Source: Bin55 sp963664665
Lineage (GTDB): Bacteria; Pseudomonadota; Gammaproteobacteria; Pseudomonadales; Azotimanducaceae
Direction: 5' to 3'
DNA: 64,000 nt
NCBI GenBank assembly: GCA_963664665.2
Contig: CAXXMH010000007.1
Location: 1-64,000, forward strand
How positions within the stretch are numbered: the first letter of the stretch is position 1; every line of letters begins with the position of its first letter. The translations under genes were made by a program, and so were the position numbers. Below are positions 8,010 through 17,461 of this stretch, in pieces. Below the pieces are notes generated by a model. It did not search any database and was not told the origin of the DNA. It was given only the letters and a program-made list of their open reading frames with translations.

Positions 8010-9829
8010 GTCGAAACCACCTTGATGCGTGGTATGTTGTTGGCTTGATAGTACGACAGCACTTCGTCCACGATGAAGTCCGCTGAGATCGACATGCCAC
8101 CGTAATACAAAATCGATTCGATGCTTGAAGGCATCAGATCAAGTTCGTTCACCATCAGCATCTTCATTTGCGCATCTCGGTTCTGCTCGACCATGAACAC
8201 GATCTCGTGGTTATCGATGAAGTCAACTACCTCCGGTCCGAACGGAAATGACCGGATGCGCATAGTGTCAAGTTCGATACCTTGTTCGTCCAATATCGCT
8301 AAGCATTCGGACATCGGCGTAGCGCTTGTGCCGTAATAAATAATGCCAGCGCGACGTTCTTCATTCGCGATCTCGGCCGACGGCAGAATTGACTTCGCGG
8401 TTTCCCACTTCGCCAACAATCGATCCATGTTCTTGCTATAAGCATCTGGATCCTCGGTGTAGGTGGCGTATTCATCTCGGGATGTGCCGCGTGTGAAGAA
8501 CGATCCTTTCGATGGGTGTGTGCCTGGTAATGTTCGGTAGCCTATCCCGTCGCCGTCAATATCTAAGTAACGCCCGAAGACGTCCATACGGTCAAGGTCG
8601 TCTTCATTCAGAACCTTACCGCGGTCGTACTTTCTATTGTCGTCCCACTCGAACGCATCAGATGTAATTTCATTCATCCCCAAATCCAGATCGCTCATAA
8701 CGAGTATCGGTGTCTGGAGTCGATCAGCGAAATCAAATGCACTGGCTGCAAAGTCGAAGCACTCTCGCGGCGTTGACGGGAACAGCAGCGGGTGCTTGGT
8801 GTCGCCGTGTGACGCATACGCGGCTGCTAAAAGATCTGCTTGTTGCGTGCGAGTGGGCATTCCTGTGGAAGGGCCGGCTCGCTGGATATCGAAGATTACC
8901 GCGGGAATCTCCGCAAAGTACGCCAGTCCAAGGAATTCTGTCATGAGTGAGATCCCTGGACCACTCGTAGCAGTAAACGCTCTTGCGCCATTCCAGCCTG
9001 CACCGATGACAATACCCAGCGCTGCCAATTCATCCTCGGCTTGGATGATGGCGAACTTGCGTTCCGACGTTTCCGGGTCTATGCGTAGTCTGCCAGCGTG
9101 TTGTTCGTACGCTTCCGCCATCGAGGTTGAAGGCGTGATTGGATACCATGCGCAAACTGTCGCGCCTCCGTAAATTGCGCCTAAAGCGGCTGCTTCATTG
9201 CCATCAATGAAGATTCGATCGCCAAGTTTCTCCGAATGTCGAACTTGGATAGGTAGCGGGCAATCTAAATAGTTCTGTGCGTACGATCGACCAATCTCTA
9301 GTGCGTGGATGTTCGGTTGTATCAGTTCATCTTTCCCTTTGTATTGGGTCGACACCATGCTGGTAATCACGCTGAAATCAATATTCAGCAGAGACGTGAG
9401 TACCCCTAGATAAACGATATTCTTGAAGAGCTGGCGCTGCTTCGGATCCGTGAATTCGGACAAAATCAAGCGAGCAATTGGCACGCCAACTGGGACCACG
9501 TCGTCGCGTGCTAATCTCGGATCGCGACCTTTCGTGCTGTCGTAAAGCAAGTATCCGCCAGAACGCAAGGCGGCAACATCTTGCTCGAATGTCTCAGCAT
9601 TCATCGCAACCATGATGTCAACTTCGCTTCGACGACCGAAATACTCTTGCTCTGAGACTCGAGCTTCAAACCAGGTCGGTAGTCCTTGAATGTTCGATGG
9701 GAATATATTGCGTGACGCAACAGGAATGCCCATGCGAAAGAGCGCTTTGGCAAACATACCGTTTGCACTTGCCGAACCTGAACCGTTGACGTTGGCAAAT
9801 CGAATCACGAAGTCGTTGTAACTCGTCAT
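8006..9829 (-). CDS. korA: 2-oxoacid:ferredoxin oxidoreductase fused gamma-alpha subunit (KorA)
   Basis: Partner of KorB in CoA-dependent oxidative decarboxylation of 2-oxoacids. The first ~190 residues form the gamma domain (FANVNGSGSASANGMFAKAL). The alpha domain begins near AAALGAIYGGATVCAWYPIT and carries the GPGISLMTEFLG and RAGPSTGMPTRTQQADL segments typical of the family. The start is the ATG at 9829, which overlaps the upstream stop as ATGA. A longer reading from 9883 would add 18 residues within the preceding gene and is not supported. Length 607 residues. It lies in the middle of a three-gene operon with overlaps on both sides, so the subunits are probably made in equal amounts. Confidence 0.92.
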   Translation of the reverse strand: MTSYNDFVIRFANVNGSGSASANGMFAKALFRMGIPVASRNIFPSNIQGLPTWFEARVSEQEYFGRRSEVDIMVAMNAETFEQDVAALRSGGYLLYDSTKGRDPRLARDDVVPVGVPIARLILSEFTDPKQRQLFKNIVYLGVLTSLLNIDFSVITSMVSTQYKGKDELIQPNIHALEIGRSYAQNYLDCPLPIQVRHSEKLGDRIFIDGNEAAALGAIYGGATVCAWYPITPSTSMAEAYEQHAGRLRIDPETSERKFAIIQAEDELAALGIVIGAGWNGARAFTATSGPGISLMTEFLGLAYFAEIPAVIFDIQRAGPSTGMPTRTQQADLLAAAYASHGDTKHPLLFPSTPRECFDFAASAFDFADRLQTPILVMSDLDLGMNEITSDAFEWDDNRKYDRGKVLNEDDLDRMDVFGRYLDIDGDGIGYRTLPGTHPSKGSFFTRGTSRDEYATYTEDPDAYSKNMDRLLAKWETAKSILPSAEIANEERRAGIIYYGTSATPMSECLAILDEQGIELDTMRIRSFPFGPEVVDFIDNHEIVFMVEQNRDAQMKMLMVNELDLMPSSIESILYYGGMSISADFIVDEVLSYYQANNIPRIKVVST

Positions 9830-11607
9830 TCCGCGTACGACCCGAGTTGAGGTATATGAATAACAGATTTTTGCATATCCCACGCGTTCGTCGGACAGCG
9901 TTCAGCGCACAAGCCACAGTGAAGGCACACGTCTTCGTCTTTCACCATTACGCGCCCAGTCTCGAGTTCGGTCGATACGTACAAGTCCTGCTCGAGATTC
10001 GGTGCTGGCGCGGTCAGTAATTTGCGTAATTGATCTTCTTCTTCGTTCGACGTAAACGTAATGCAATCCATTGGACAAATGTCAACGCACGCGTCACATT
10101 CGATGCAGAGCTTTTCAGTAAACACAGTCTGAACGTCGCAGTTCAAACACCGCTGTGCTTCCCGACTACCCAGGATTTCATCAAAACCGAGTTCGACCTC
10201 AACTTTGATATTCTCAAGAGAACGACGTCGATTCGCGTGAGGCACAAGGTAGCGCTTCGACGCGTCATGTTCCGCGTCGTATGCCCACTCGTGAACCCCC
10301 ATTTTCTGACTGATTAAGTTCAGTCCTTCGGGTGGTCGATCAGATTTCGGATCCTTGCCTTGGCACATCAGGTGAATCGAAATTGCGGCCTGGTGGGCAT
10401 GCGCTGAAGCCCAAATAATGTTCTCAGGTCCGAAGGCTGAATCACCGCCAAAGAAAATCTTGGGATGAGTTGACTGCAGCGTTATCTCGTCAAGAATCGG
10501 GCAATCCCACTTGTCAAACTCGATCCCAATATCGCGCTCGATCCACGGGCAATGGTTTTCTTGACCAATCGCCATTAGGATGTGATCGCACTCAATGAAC
10601 ACGTCGGGCTCACCGGTAGGAACGTACTTCAGACGACCGGCTTCTTCAATCGGCTTGACGCATTCAAAGATAACCCCCTTCAGTTTGCCGTTCTCGTGAA
10701 CGAACTCTTTCGGCGGGCGATTGTTGATGATCGGAATTCCTTCCGACATCGCGTCTTCTTTTTCCCACTCGCTGGCTTTCATCACCTCGAAGCCTGAACG
10801 AACAACGACTGTTACGGTTTCTGCGCCAAGACGCTTAGAAGTGCGACAACAATCCATTGCGGTATTACCGCCACCCATCACGATTACTTTGCCGCTGATA
10901 GACGTCGTGTGGCCAAACGCGACGCTCGAAAGCCAATCGATACCGATTGATATGTGTTCATCTACTTCATTGCGACCGGGTAATTCAAGGTCGCGACCCC
11001 GTGGAGCACCTGTCCCGACGAAATAGGCATCGTAATTCATATCGAGCATTGCTTTCATGCTCGTGATTTCATACCCGTAAGTCGCATTGACGCCCATGTT
11101 GACGATTAAGTCGACCTCTTCCTCCAGTACGTCCGCAGGTAGTCGGAATGCAGGGATTTGGCTCCGCATCATGCCACCGCCCGCCGGATCTTGATCAAAC
11201 ATGTCGACCGTGTAACCAAAAGGTAGTAGATCTCGAGCTACCGCGAGTGATGCAGGACCAGCGCCTAATAACGCGACGCGCTTTCCGTTTTTGTCCTTCG
11301 GAACCTGAGGAAGGAAGTGCCCAATGTCCCCCTTGTGATCAGCGGCGACGCGCTTCAACCGACAAATTGCGACTGGCTTCTCTTCGGTCCGAACCCTTCG
11401 ACAAGCCGGCTCGCACGGCCGATCGCATGTTCGGCCCAGAATGCCGGGAAAAACATTGGATTCCCAGTTGATCATGTACGCTTCCGTGTACTGACCTGCT
11501 GCGATCATTCGAATGTACTCGGGTACCGGCGTATGAGCTGGACATGCCCATTGACAGTCGACCACTTTGTGGAAGTACTCCGGCGCGCGGATATCAGTCG
11601 GATTCAT
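9826..11607 (-). CDS. GltD-like FAD/NAD(P) oxidoreductase with two ferredoxin-type 4Fe-4S motifs
   Basis: Electron-transfer partner of the downstream KorAB, inferred from operon coupling (ATGA overlap with korA). The N-terminal Fe-S domain has CQWACP and GRTCDRPCEPACRR. An FAD site follows at VALLGAGPASLAVA and an NAD(P) site at VIVMGGGNTAMDCC. The C-terminal ~110 residues add QRCLNCD, CIECDACVDICP and CLHCGLCAERCP, the last two being classic 4Fe-4S motifs. This layout matches glutamate-synthase small-subunit-type oxidoreductases that link ferredoxin and NAD(P). It is not glutamate synthase itself, since no gltB is near. Likely role: moving electrons from the Kor reaction to NAD(P)+ or a quinone route. 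Length 593 residues, ATG start at 11607. Confidence 0.88.
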   Translation of the reverse strand: MNPTDIRAPEYFHKVVDCQWACPAHTPVPEYIRMIAAGQYTEAYMINWESNVFPGILGRTCDRPCEPACRRVRTEEKPVAICRLKRVAADHKGDIGHFLPQVPKDKNGKRVALLGAGPASLAVARDLLPFGYTVDMFDQDPAGGGMMRSQIPAFRLPADVLEEEVDLIVNMGVNATYGYEITSMKAMLDMNYDAYFVGTGAPRGRDLELPGRNEVDEHISIGIDWLSSVAFGHTTSISGKVIVMGGGNTAMDCCRTSKRLGAETVTVVVRSGFEVMKASEWEKEDAMSEGIPIINNRPPKEFVHENGKLKGVIFECVKPIEEAGRLKYVPTGEPDVFIECDHILMAIGQENHCPWIERDIGIEFDKWDCPILDEITLQSTHPKIFFGGDSAFGPENIIWASAHAHQAAISIHLMCQGKDPKSDRPPEGLNLISQKMGVHEWAYDAEHDASKRYLVPHANRRRSLENIKVEVELGFDEILGSREAQRCLNCDVQTVFTEKLCIECDACVDICPMDCITFTSNEEEDQLRKLLTAPAPNLEQDLYVSTELETGRVMVKDEDVCLHCGLCAERCPTNAWDMQKSVIHIPQLGSYAE

Positions 11608-12187
11608 GTGTTTTGAGTTAGACAGCGTCTCAGGTGGGTGATGTACATTCGCAAATGTAGCCAGCAGCTAGTCCGGAGTACACCAAGCCAGACGGCTCGT
11701 TAGGATGGGTGAGATATGCGAATACTCGATCCGTGAGAGTTCGATCACGCAACTCCGTTTGCATGAACCAATCGTCGTTCGGTCGATGACACGTCACAGA
11801 AAAAATCGCGTCAATTCAATCAGCTTTGTACGAACTACGCACGAACAACAGAACAAAATTCTAACAGATTTATCCCCGTGAATTCGCGCGGCATAGACAG
11901 ATGGTGGCATGTCTCTCGCAATATCTCGTGTGGCGTGTTGAAAGTGTGTTCGACGAAGGCAAATCCATGTGACTTATGGTTCACTAAGCGCTCGCGATTT
12001 GACACACCTCGCGATCAGTAGTCAACGATCGGACGGGAACCTAGGATCCGTGGTTCTTAGAATTTGCGCCCCGTGTCTTGGCGCGGTCCCTTAAGCGATC
12101 ATCTTGATCTGGCGATCGTTCGATTTGAAGAAGCGCCATCTGCAGCAGTTGCCTTCCGTTAGCGTCATCCTAATCAAAAGAAGCTGA
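11608..12187. other. Divergent promoter region between the Kor operon and mfd
   Basis: About 580 bases without a supported gene. It must contain promoters for the leftward Kor operon and rightward mfd. A small GC-rich inverted repeat (GCGCC, 9-base loop, GGCGC) lies at 12066-12084, and a short minus-strand frame at 12091-12366 runs into mfd and looks like a shadow. I see no confident regulator site or small RNA. Confidence 0.5.
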
Positions 12188-15100
12188 GTGTGTTCGGCAA
12201 TTTCATTGTTAAAAACTAAGAACGCTGTGATCGAGAGCGCAAGTACCCTAGGCTTTCCGCGTGCGGGCCAAGTAAGACGGTGGACGAGCGTACACGGATG
12301 TGCCGCTAGTCGCAATATCGCCGAACTGGCGAACGACAGACTCGGATTGATCGTGGTCGTCGCCAATAACTCGGAAAATGCGCGTCGCTATGAAGCAGAG
12401 ATCGCGTTCTTTGAACCCGATCTCCCGATTCGAACGTTTCCGGACTATGAAACACTCCCTTACGACCGGTTTTCGCCTCCACTAGCCTTAATCTCAGAGC
12501 GACTGAGGACCCTCTACCAACTTCCCGATTTAAACGCGGGTGTACTTATAGTCCCAATTCGCACGATCATGCAGCGTATGGTTCCGCCGGAGTACGTGCG
12601 AGCTCGTTCATTTGTCCTGAAAGTGGGGGATCGTTTTAAGTTAGACGAACAAGCGCTAAGGTTCTTAGAAACGGGCTACCGTCGTGTGGATACTGTCTAC
12701 GAACCAGGTGAATTCTCGATTCGAGGATCACTGATGGATGTATTTCCCATGGGAGTGTCGCAGCCGCTACGCATCGATACGTTCGACGACGAGGTCGATA
12801 GTCTCCGTTACTTCGGAATCGACACTCAACTCACGACTGAACGAACTGAAAGTGTATCGATATTGCCCGCACATGAGTTCCGTTTAGACGACGACGGCGT
12901 TACGCAATTTAGGCAGTCATGGCATGCGAGTTTCGACGAAGACGTCAGGTATTGCCCTGACTACCAGGATGTAAGCAACGGCGTTGCGCCAGATGGCATC
13001 GAGTGTTACCTACCGCTGTTTTTTCAAGAAACAGCCACGTTCTTTGACTACTTCACTGAGAATGCCCGATTTGTGTTCGACGATGGCGTACAAGCACATG
13101 GTGAAGCGTTCTGGCAAGAGATTGAACGGCGATATGAGTCCTTTCGATTCGACCCCAAGAGACCTTTATTACCTCCAACTCGGTTATACCTACGCCTAGA
13201 CGAAGCGCAGGGTCTCTGGAATAAATTCTCAAAAATTCAAATAGTTAACAATGATTCCTCCCATCGAAACGTCGACGTGGTTGAGTCGGCGTCACTTCCA
13301 AACTTAATCGCCAATCGTCGTTCTCAACGCCCGCTGGCTCGCCTTTTGGATCACTTGGCGAACACAAACCGAAGAACGCTGTTTGTCGCGGAAACGAATG
13401 GTAGACGTGAATTCCTGACAGATTTTCTAGGCAAATCAGGCATCGTACCGAGTGCAGTTGAGTCATTCGAGACGTTTCGAGATTCCGCCAATCAATTAGG
13501 CGTCGCGGTCGCGCCTATCGATCGGAGTTGCGCTTTCCCGGATATCGAATTGATTTGTGAGACTGATCTGTTCGATTCGCACAGTGCAGCAGTATCTGTA
13601 CGTGCAAGGAAGTCCGAGGTTGATCCAAGTCTTGTCATACGAAACTTATTCGAGATTGATATTGGCACGCCGGTAGTACACATCGATCACGGTGTTGGGA
13701 TATATCGCGGCTTAACGTCCCTTGCGATCGAGAATATTGAGAACGAGTTCGTGACACTTGAATACGCGAACGGTGACCTCCTCCGCATTCCGGTAACTTC
13801 GCTTCAATTGATCACACGATACGTTGGCGTAGATGAAGAGGATCTGCGGATCGACCACCTTGGGAGCGATCGATGGGTCAAAGTACGGGAACGAGCAGAA
13901 CGCAAAGTCCATGATGTTGCTGCTGAACTCTTAAGCATGTTCGCGCGTAGGGAACTACATCAAAGTTATGCATACGCGCACGCTAACGTGGATTTTGAGC
14001 GATTCTGCGATCAGTGTGAGTTTCAGCTAACGGACGACCAACTCGTGGCAGTCGATGCGATCATCGACGATCTGAACGCTGTGCGAGCAATGGACCGTAT
14101 GGTTTGTGGCGACGTCGGATTCGGGAAGACTGAGGTTGCGATGCGAGCCGCGTTTCACGTTGCGTCGCAAGGAAAACAGGTGTTTGTACTTGTACCAACT
14201 ACCGTTCTAGCTCGACAACATTTCGAGACGCTCGAAGACCGCTTCGCGGATTGGCCCATCAATATCGACTACCTCACCCGTCATCGGACCACAAAGGAAC
14301 GAGAGAGCATTCTCGAACGAATCGCGGACGGCCGCTTGGATATCACGATCGGCACCCACCATCTTCTCAACCCATCGGTTGAGCCAAATGATCTAGGTCT
14401 GTTGATCGTTGACGAAGAACATCGGTTCGGAGTTCGAGACAAAGAACGTCTGCGTCAATTGAAAGCCAATGTGGACTTGCTGACTTTGACAGCAACGCCG
14501 ATTCCGCGCACTCTGAACATGACGCTCGAAGGGCTCCGTGATCTCTCGTTAATTGAGACGCCTCCGGCTGCGAGACTAGCCATACGAACATTCGTCGCGG
14601 AACACGAATGGTCGCAGATTCAGGATGCGATCACGCGTGAACTAGATCGCGGCGGACAGGTTTATTACTTACACAATCGAATTGATTCGATTTTCGACAC
14701 TGCGGAATCGATACGTGAATTAGTTCCTGAAGCGCGAGTACTCGTCGCTCACGGTGCGATGCCGAAACTCCAAATTGAACAAGCGATGTCCGACTTTTAC
14801 CACCGGAGAGGTAATGTACTCGTATGTACCACGATTATTGAGAGCGGCATCGACGTACCAAATGCAAATACAATCGTGATCGAGCGCGCTGATACGTTGG
14901 GATTGGCGCAATTGCACCAGATTCGAGGACGGGTTGGGCGCTCGCATCATCAGGCCTATGCATATCTCACGACCGCGCCTGAACTTACTCTAACGACAAA
15001 GGCGAAGCGACGACTCGACGCGATCGCGCAGGCGGATGAACTAGGCGCAGGATTCAAACTAGCGCTGGAGGATATGCAAATTCGCGGTGCGGGTGAATTG

Positions 15101-15697
15101 CTTGGACAAGAACAATCTGGCGAAATAATGGATGTCGGTTATGACTTCTATATTCGGATGCTTGAGGAGACGATCGAGGCTATGAAGAGCGACCGAGTTC
15201 CAGATCTCGACAAACCCTTTGAATTAGGTCATGACGTCGACATCAAAGTAGCAACGTTGATTCCAAGTGACTATCTACCGGACGTCAAAGGTCGATTGAT
15301 TTTGTACAAACGTATCGCAAACGCGATGTCAAAGCTGGAAGTCGATCACCTCATGGCTGAATGTGTCGATCGCTTCGGGGCGATTCCAGACGTCATGGCC
15401 AATCTATTCAGGGTTACCAAAATCAAACTTGATGCAGTTGATCGCGGCGTGGGCACGATTCGACTCAGTCGTGCCGGTGGGTTAATCGAGTTTGTCGATC
15501 CTGCATTGTTCGATATAGCAAAGTTGCTCAATCGCATTCAAGCAAGTGATGCACGCGAGAAATACGAACTCGTGGATAGTGGAAAGAAACTCAGAATTCG
15601 CCACACCTACCACGAAGCTGAGGAACGCATGACTTATATTGAATCGTTCCTTCAGGCTATCGCGATTGACGCCAGTACGACCGAAAAGGTTGCGTGA
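12188..15697 (+). CDS. mfd: Transcription-repair coupling factor Mfd
   Basis: DNA translocase that removes RNA polymerase stalled at lesions and recruits UvrA for nucleotide excision repair. At 1169 residues it is close to the 1148 of E. coli. The UvrB-like N-terminal module is present (FPDYETLPYDRFSPPLALIS; EPGEFSIRGSLMDVFP), then the RNA-polymerase-interacting region around PVVHIDHGVGIYRGL. The superfamily 2 motor carries Walker A GDVGFGKTE from residue ~642 and DEEHRFG near 741, with IIESGIDVPNANT and QIRGRVGRS later. A GTG start at 12188 is used; the first ~20 residues are weakly conserved, so a nearby start is possible. Its stop overlaps csiV by GTGA. Confidence 0.97.
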   Translation: MCSAISLLKTKNAVIESASTLGFPRAGQVRRWTSVHGCAASRNIAELANDRLGLIVVVANNSENARRYEAEIAFFEPDLPIRTFPDYETLPYDRFSPPLALISERLRTLYQLPDLNAGVLIVPIRTIMQRMVPPEYVRARSFVLKVGDRFKLDEQALRFLETGYRRVDTVYEPGEFSIRGSLMDVFPMGVSQPLRIDTFDDEVDSLRYFGIDTQLTTERTESVSILPAHEFRLDDDGVTQFRQSWHASFDEDVRYCPDYQDVSNGVAPDGIECYLPLFFQETATFFDYFTENARFVFDDGVQAHGEAFWQEIERRYESFRFDPKRPLLPPTRLYLRLDEAQGLWNKFSKIQIVNNDSSHRNVDVVESASLPNLIANRRSQRPLARLLDHLANTNRRTLFVAETNGRREFLTDFLGKSGIVPSAVESFETFRDSANQLGVAVAPIDRSCAFPDIELICETDLFDSHSAAVSVRARKSEVDPSLVIRNLFEIDIGTPVVHIDHGVGIYRGLTSLAIENIENEFVTLEYANGDLLRIPVTSLQLITRYVGVDEEDLRIDHLGSDRWVKVRERAERKVHDVAAELLSMFARRELHQSYAYAHANVDFERFCDQCEFQLTDDQLVAVDAIIDDLNAVRAMDRMVCGDVGFGKTEVAMRAAFHVASQGKQVFVLVPTTVLARQHFETLEDRFADWPINIDYLTRHRTTKERESILERIADGRLDITIGTHHLLNPSVEPNDLGLLIVDEEHRFGVRDKERLRQLKANVDLLTLTATPIPRTLNMTLEGLRDLSLIETPPAARLAIRTFVAEHEWSQIQDAITRELDRGGQVYYLHNRIDSIFDTAESIRELVPEARVLVAHGAMPKLQIEQAMSDFYHRRGNVLVCTTIIESGIDVPNANTIVIERADTLGLAQLHQIRGRVGRSHHQAYAYLTTAPELTLTTKAKRRLDAIAQADELGAGFKLALEDMQIRGAGELLGQEQSGEIMDVGYDFYIRMLEETIEAMKSDRVPDLDKPFELGHDVDIKVATLIPSDYLPDVKGRLILYKRIANAMSKLEVDHLMAECVDRFGAIPDVMANLFRVTKIKLDAVDRGVGTIRLSRAGGLIEFVDPALFDIAKLLNRIQASDAREKYELVDSGKKLRIRHTYHEAEERMTYIESFLQAIAIDASTTEKVA

Positions 15698-16752
15698 ATC
15701 GATATCGCCAAACTGCTTTAGCGCTCTGCGCGCTAATCGGTATTGATGGAAGCGCAGAACCTCCTGCTTGGTTAGATAACTGGTATGAAGTCGAGGTCAT
15801 CATCTTCGTGCAACCGACCACCCCACTTTCGGATGAAGGTGAGTCTGGTGAATCCGCTGCCACAAAATATGCGGAACAGTTATTAGTTTCAGCGCCAGAA
15901 TTTGTTAACAACATAACTCGGACGTTTCCACTGACCGAAACGGAACGCGCTCGTATTCGAGAACGATCCGAAGCGGTCGATCTAATGCTAGGAAGTGATC
16001 CTTGGTTCATGATTTCGGAACGTGTAGATACGAGCGACTCGCTCGAAAGCGTCCGAATGGCGTCTGATCAATTTGGTACGTTTCCGGACTGGATGCTTCC
16101 TCCGGGCGATAGTTATGAATCGCTATTTGTTGAAGCGTTCAGATTGGTACCCTTCGGCAGTTGGTTCGCGGAATTGTCTCTCGCGAGCTTGATTGAAAAG
16201 GACGACGACGAGGCAGACGATCGAGATGAAGAAAGCGCCCTCGGTGATGACGCGATAGCGCAATCTAACGAAGAGATTGTGGAAGATGAGGCAACCCGAG
16301 AGGAAGTTCTTGAGCAAATTGACGCCTTTCGAAACGAGCTAGAGCGTACGAGCTACACGATGGACGAGCAGAACGTACGCTTGCCTCGGACATCAGCAAG
16401 GCTGCGTTCTAGTGGAGCTCACGTGATCAAGCATTTCAATTGGCACCAATTCGTTCCCTCGCTAGCTAACGAGCCTATTTACGTTTACTTCCAATCGTTG
16501 GATGGATACGAGACAGAAGGTTATTTCGGCATTTCGAAAGGTCGCTTTGTTCATTTGGACGTTCATTTGTGGATACACCAACCTAATTCTTCCACCGAGA
16601 TTCGATTTCCCGTCTACGAGTTGGCGGAGTTGCGGCGTATGCAGAGTGATGCAGTGCACTATTTCGATCACCCGAAGTTCGGTGTGCTTGCGGAAGTGGT
16701 TAAAGTCGAACTCCCGCCTGATCTTCAGGCGTTATGGGATTCGCTTGACTAG
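15694..16752 (+). CDS. csiV: CsiV-family periplasmic peptidoglycan-binding protein
   Basis: CsiV proteins bind peptidoglycan and act with the lytic transglycosylase MltF-like enzymes in Vibrio; here the family call rests on context and pattern. The GTG start overlaps the mfd stop (GTGA). A short signal sequence ends near GIDGSAEP. The conserved N-terminal strand WYEVEVIIFVQ and the C-terminal block VIKHFNWHQFVPS with IYVYFQ and later DHPKFGVLAEV are family features. A strongly acidic, low-complexity insert (about residues 168-208, rich in Asp/Glu) separates the halves. Immediately downstream of mfd is the usual location in Pseudomonas relatives. The 3' end overlaps the convergent phosphorylase gene by 21 bases. 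Confidence 0.85.
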   Translation: MNRYRQTALALCALIGIDGSAEPPAWLDNWYEVEVIIFVQPTTPLSDEGESGESAATKYAEQLLVSAPEFVNNITRTFPLTETERARIRERSEAVDLMLGSDPWFMISERVDTSDSLESVRMASDQFGTFPDWMLPPGDSYESLFVEAFRLVPFGSWFAELSLASLIEKDDDEADDRDEESALGDDAIAQSNEEIVEDEATREEVLEQIDAFRNELERTSYTMDEQNVRLPRTSARLRSSGAHVIKHFNWHQFVPSLANEPIYVYFQSLDGYETEGYFGISKGRFVHLDVHLWIHQPNSSTEIRFPVYELAELRRMQSDAVHYFDHPKFGVLAEVVKVELPPDLQALWDSLD

Positions 16753-17460
16753 CTCGCTGTTGAAGCGTCGAAGAGGTTCGACAGCATCATCTGTAAAACG
16801 GATTGAACCTGGTATATCGACCGCCCGATTGTCGATACCGGCACCGGGATTCATGACTAGTGCAAGCACTGCATACGAGAGCGAGAGTTGGCGAGCTAAC
16901 GGCGCTTCTGGCATTAAAGTCATGCCTACGATCGAACATCCATCCTGACCAAAACTTGCGATCTCCGCGGCGGTCTCATATCGTGGTCCTTGGCTGCACG
17001 CGTACGCACCACCATTTCGAGGCGAAAGCCCCGCCGCGAAAGCTGCTTCGATGATTTTCTCGCGCAAATCGCTCGTGAACGGATAGGTGAAATCGAAGTG
17101 TTCCTTGATCCCTGGTTGTTCAAAGCTGCCTTCGCGATCATGAGTGTAGTCGATTATTTGATTTGGCACGACGAATGAACCGATCGGTAAGTCAGGATCG
17201 ACACTCCCCGTCGTTGCGTACGCAACGACGCGCGTTGCTCCGAGTTCCTTTAGTGCCCAAATATTGCTGCGGTAATTAACACGATGCGCTGCGATCTTCG
17301 TCTCTTTGCCATGGCGGAAGAGCACCATGCATCGCTGTCCTTCCACATCATGAATCTCGATCGGTGCGGACGGCGCGCCAAACGGCGTATCTACTTCCTT
17401 CGACTCAATAGGCGTTTGAAATACCTCGGTTAACGTGCCGCTAATGATGAACGCCAGCAA
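16732..17460 (-). CDS. S-methyl-5'-thioinosine phosphorylase (MTAP-family purine nucleoside phosphorylase)
   Basis: Predicted to cleave methylthioinosine, formed from polyamine-derived methylthioadenosine, into hypoxanthine and methylthioribose-1-phosphate. Seen: HRVNYRSNIWALKELGATRV, GAYACSQGPRYETAAEI and GMTLMPEAPLARQL, the standard phosphate- and nucleoside-binding segments. At 242 residues it is the short gammaproteobacterial form. The position next to csiV and mfd matches the Pseudomonas methylthioinosine phosphorylase locus, and hpt directly upstream would use the released hypoxanthine. The TTG start at 17460 is supported by AAAGGAG six bases upstream, lying in the 3' end of hpt. Substrate preference for inosine over adenosine is inferred from synteny only. 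Confidence 0.85.
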   Translation of the reverse strand: MLAFIISGTLTEVFQTPIESKEVDTPFGAPSAPIEIHDVEGQRCMVLFRHGKETKIAAHRVNYRSNIWALKELGATRVVAYATTGSVDPDLPIGSFVVPNQIIDYTHDREGSFEQPGIKEHFDFTYPFTSDLREKIIEAAFAAGLSPRNGGAYACSQGPRYETAAEIASFGQDGCSIVGMTLMPEAPLARQLSLSYAVLALVMNPGAGIDNRAVDIPGSIRFTDDAVEPLRRFNSELVKRIP

Positions 17461-17461
17461 C

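Noticed and set aside
8637..9173. 178-codon frame antisense to korA
   Set aside because: It lies wholly inside a well-supported gene, and its Ser/Ala-rich composition is typical of an antisense shadow.
9826..11607. Glutamate synthase small subunit (gltD)
   Set aside because: Extra C-terminal ferredoxin motifs, start-stop overlap with korA and no gltB nearby argue against it.
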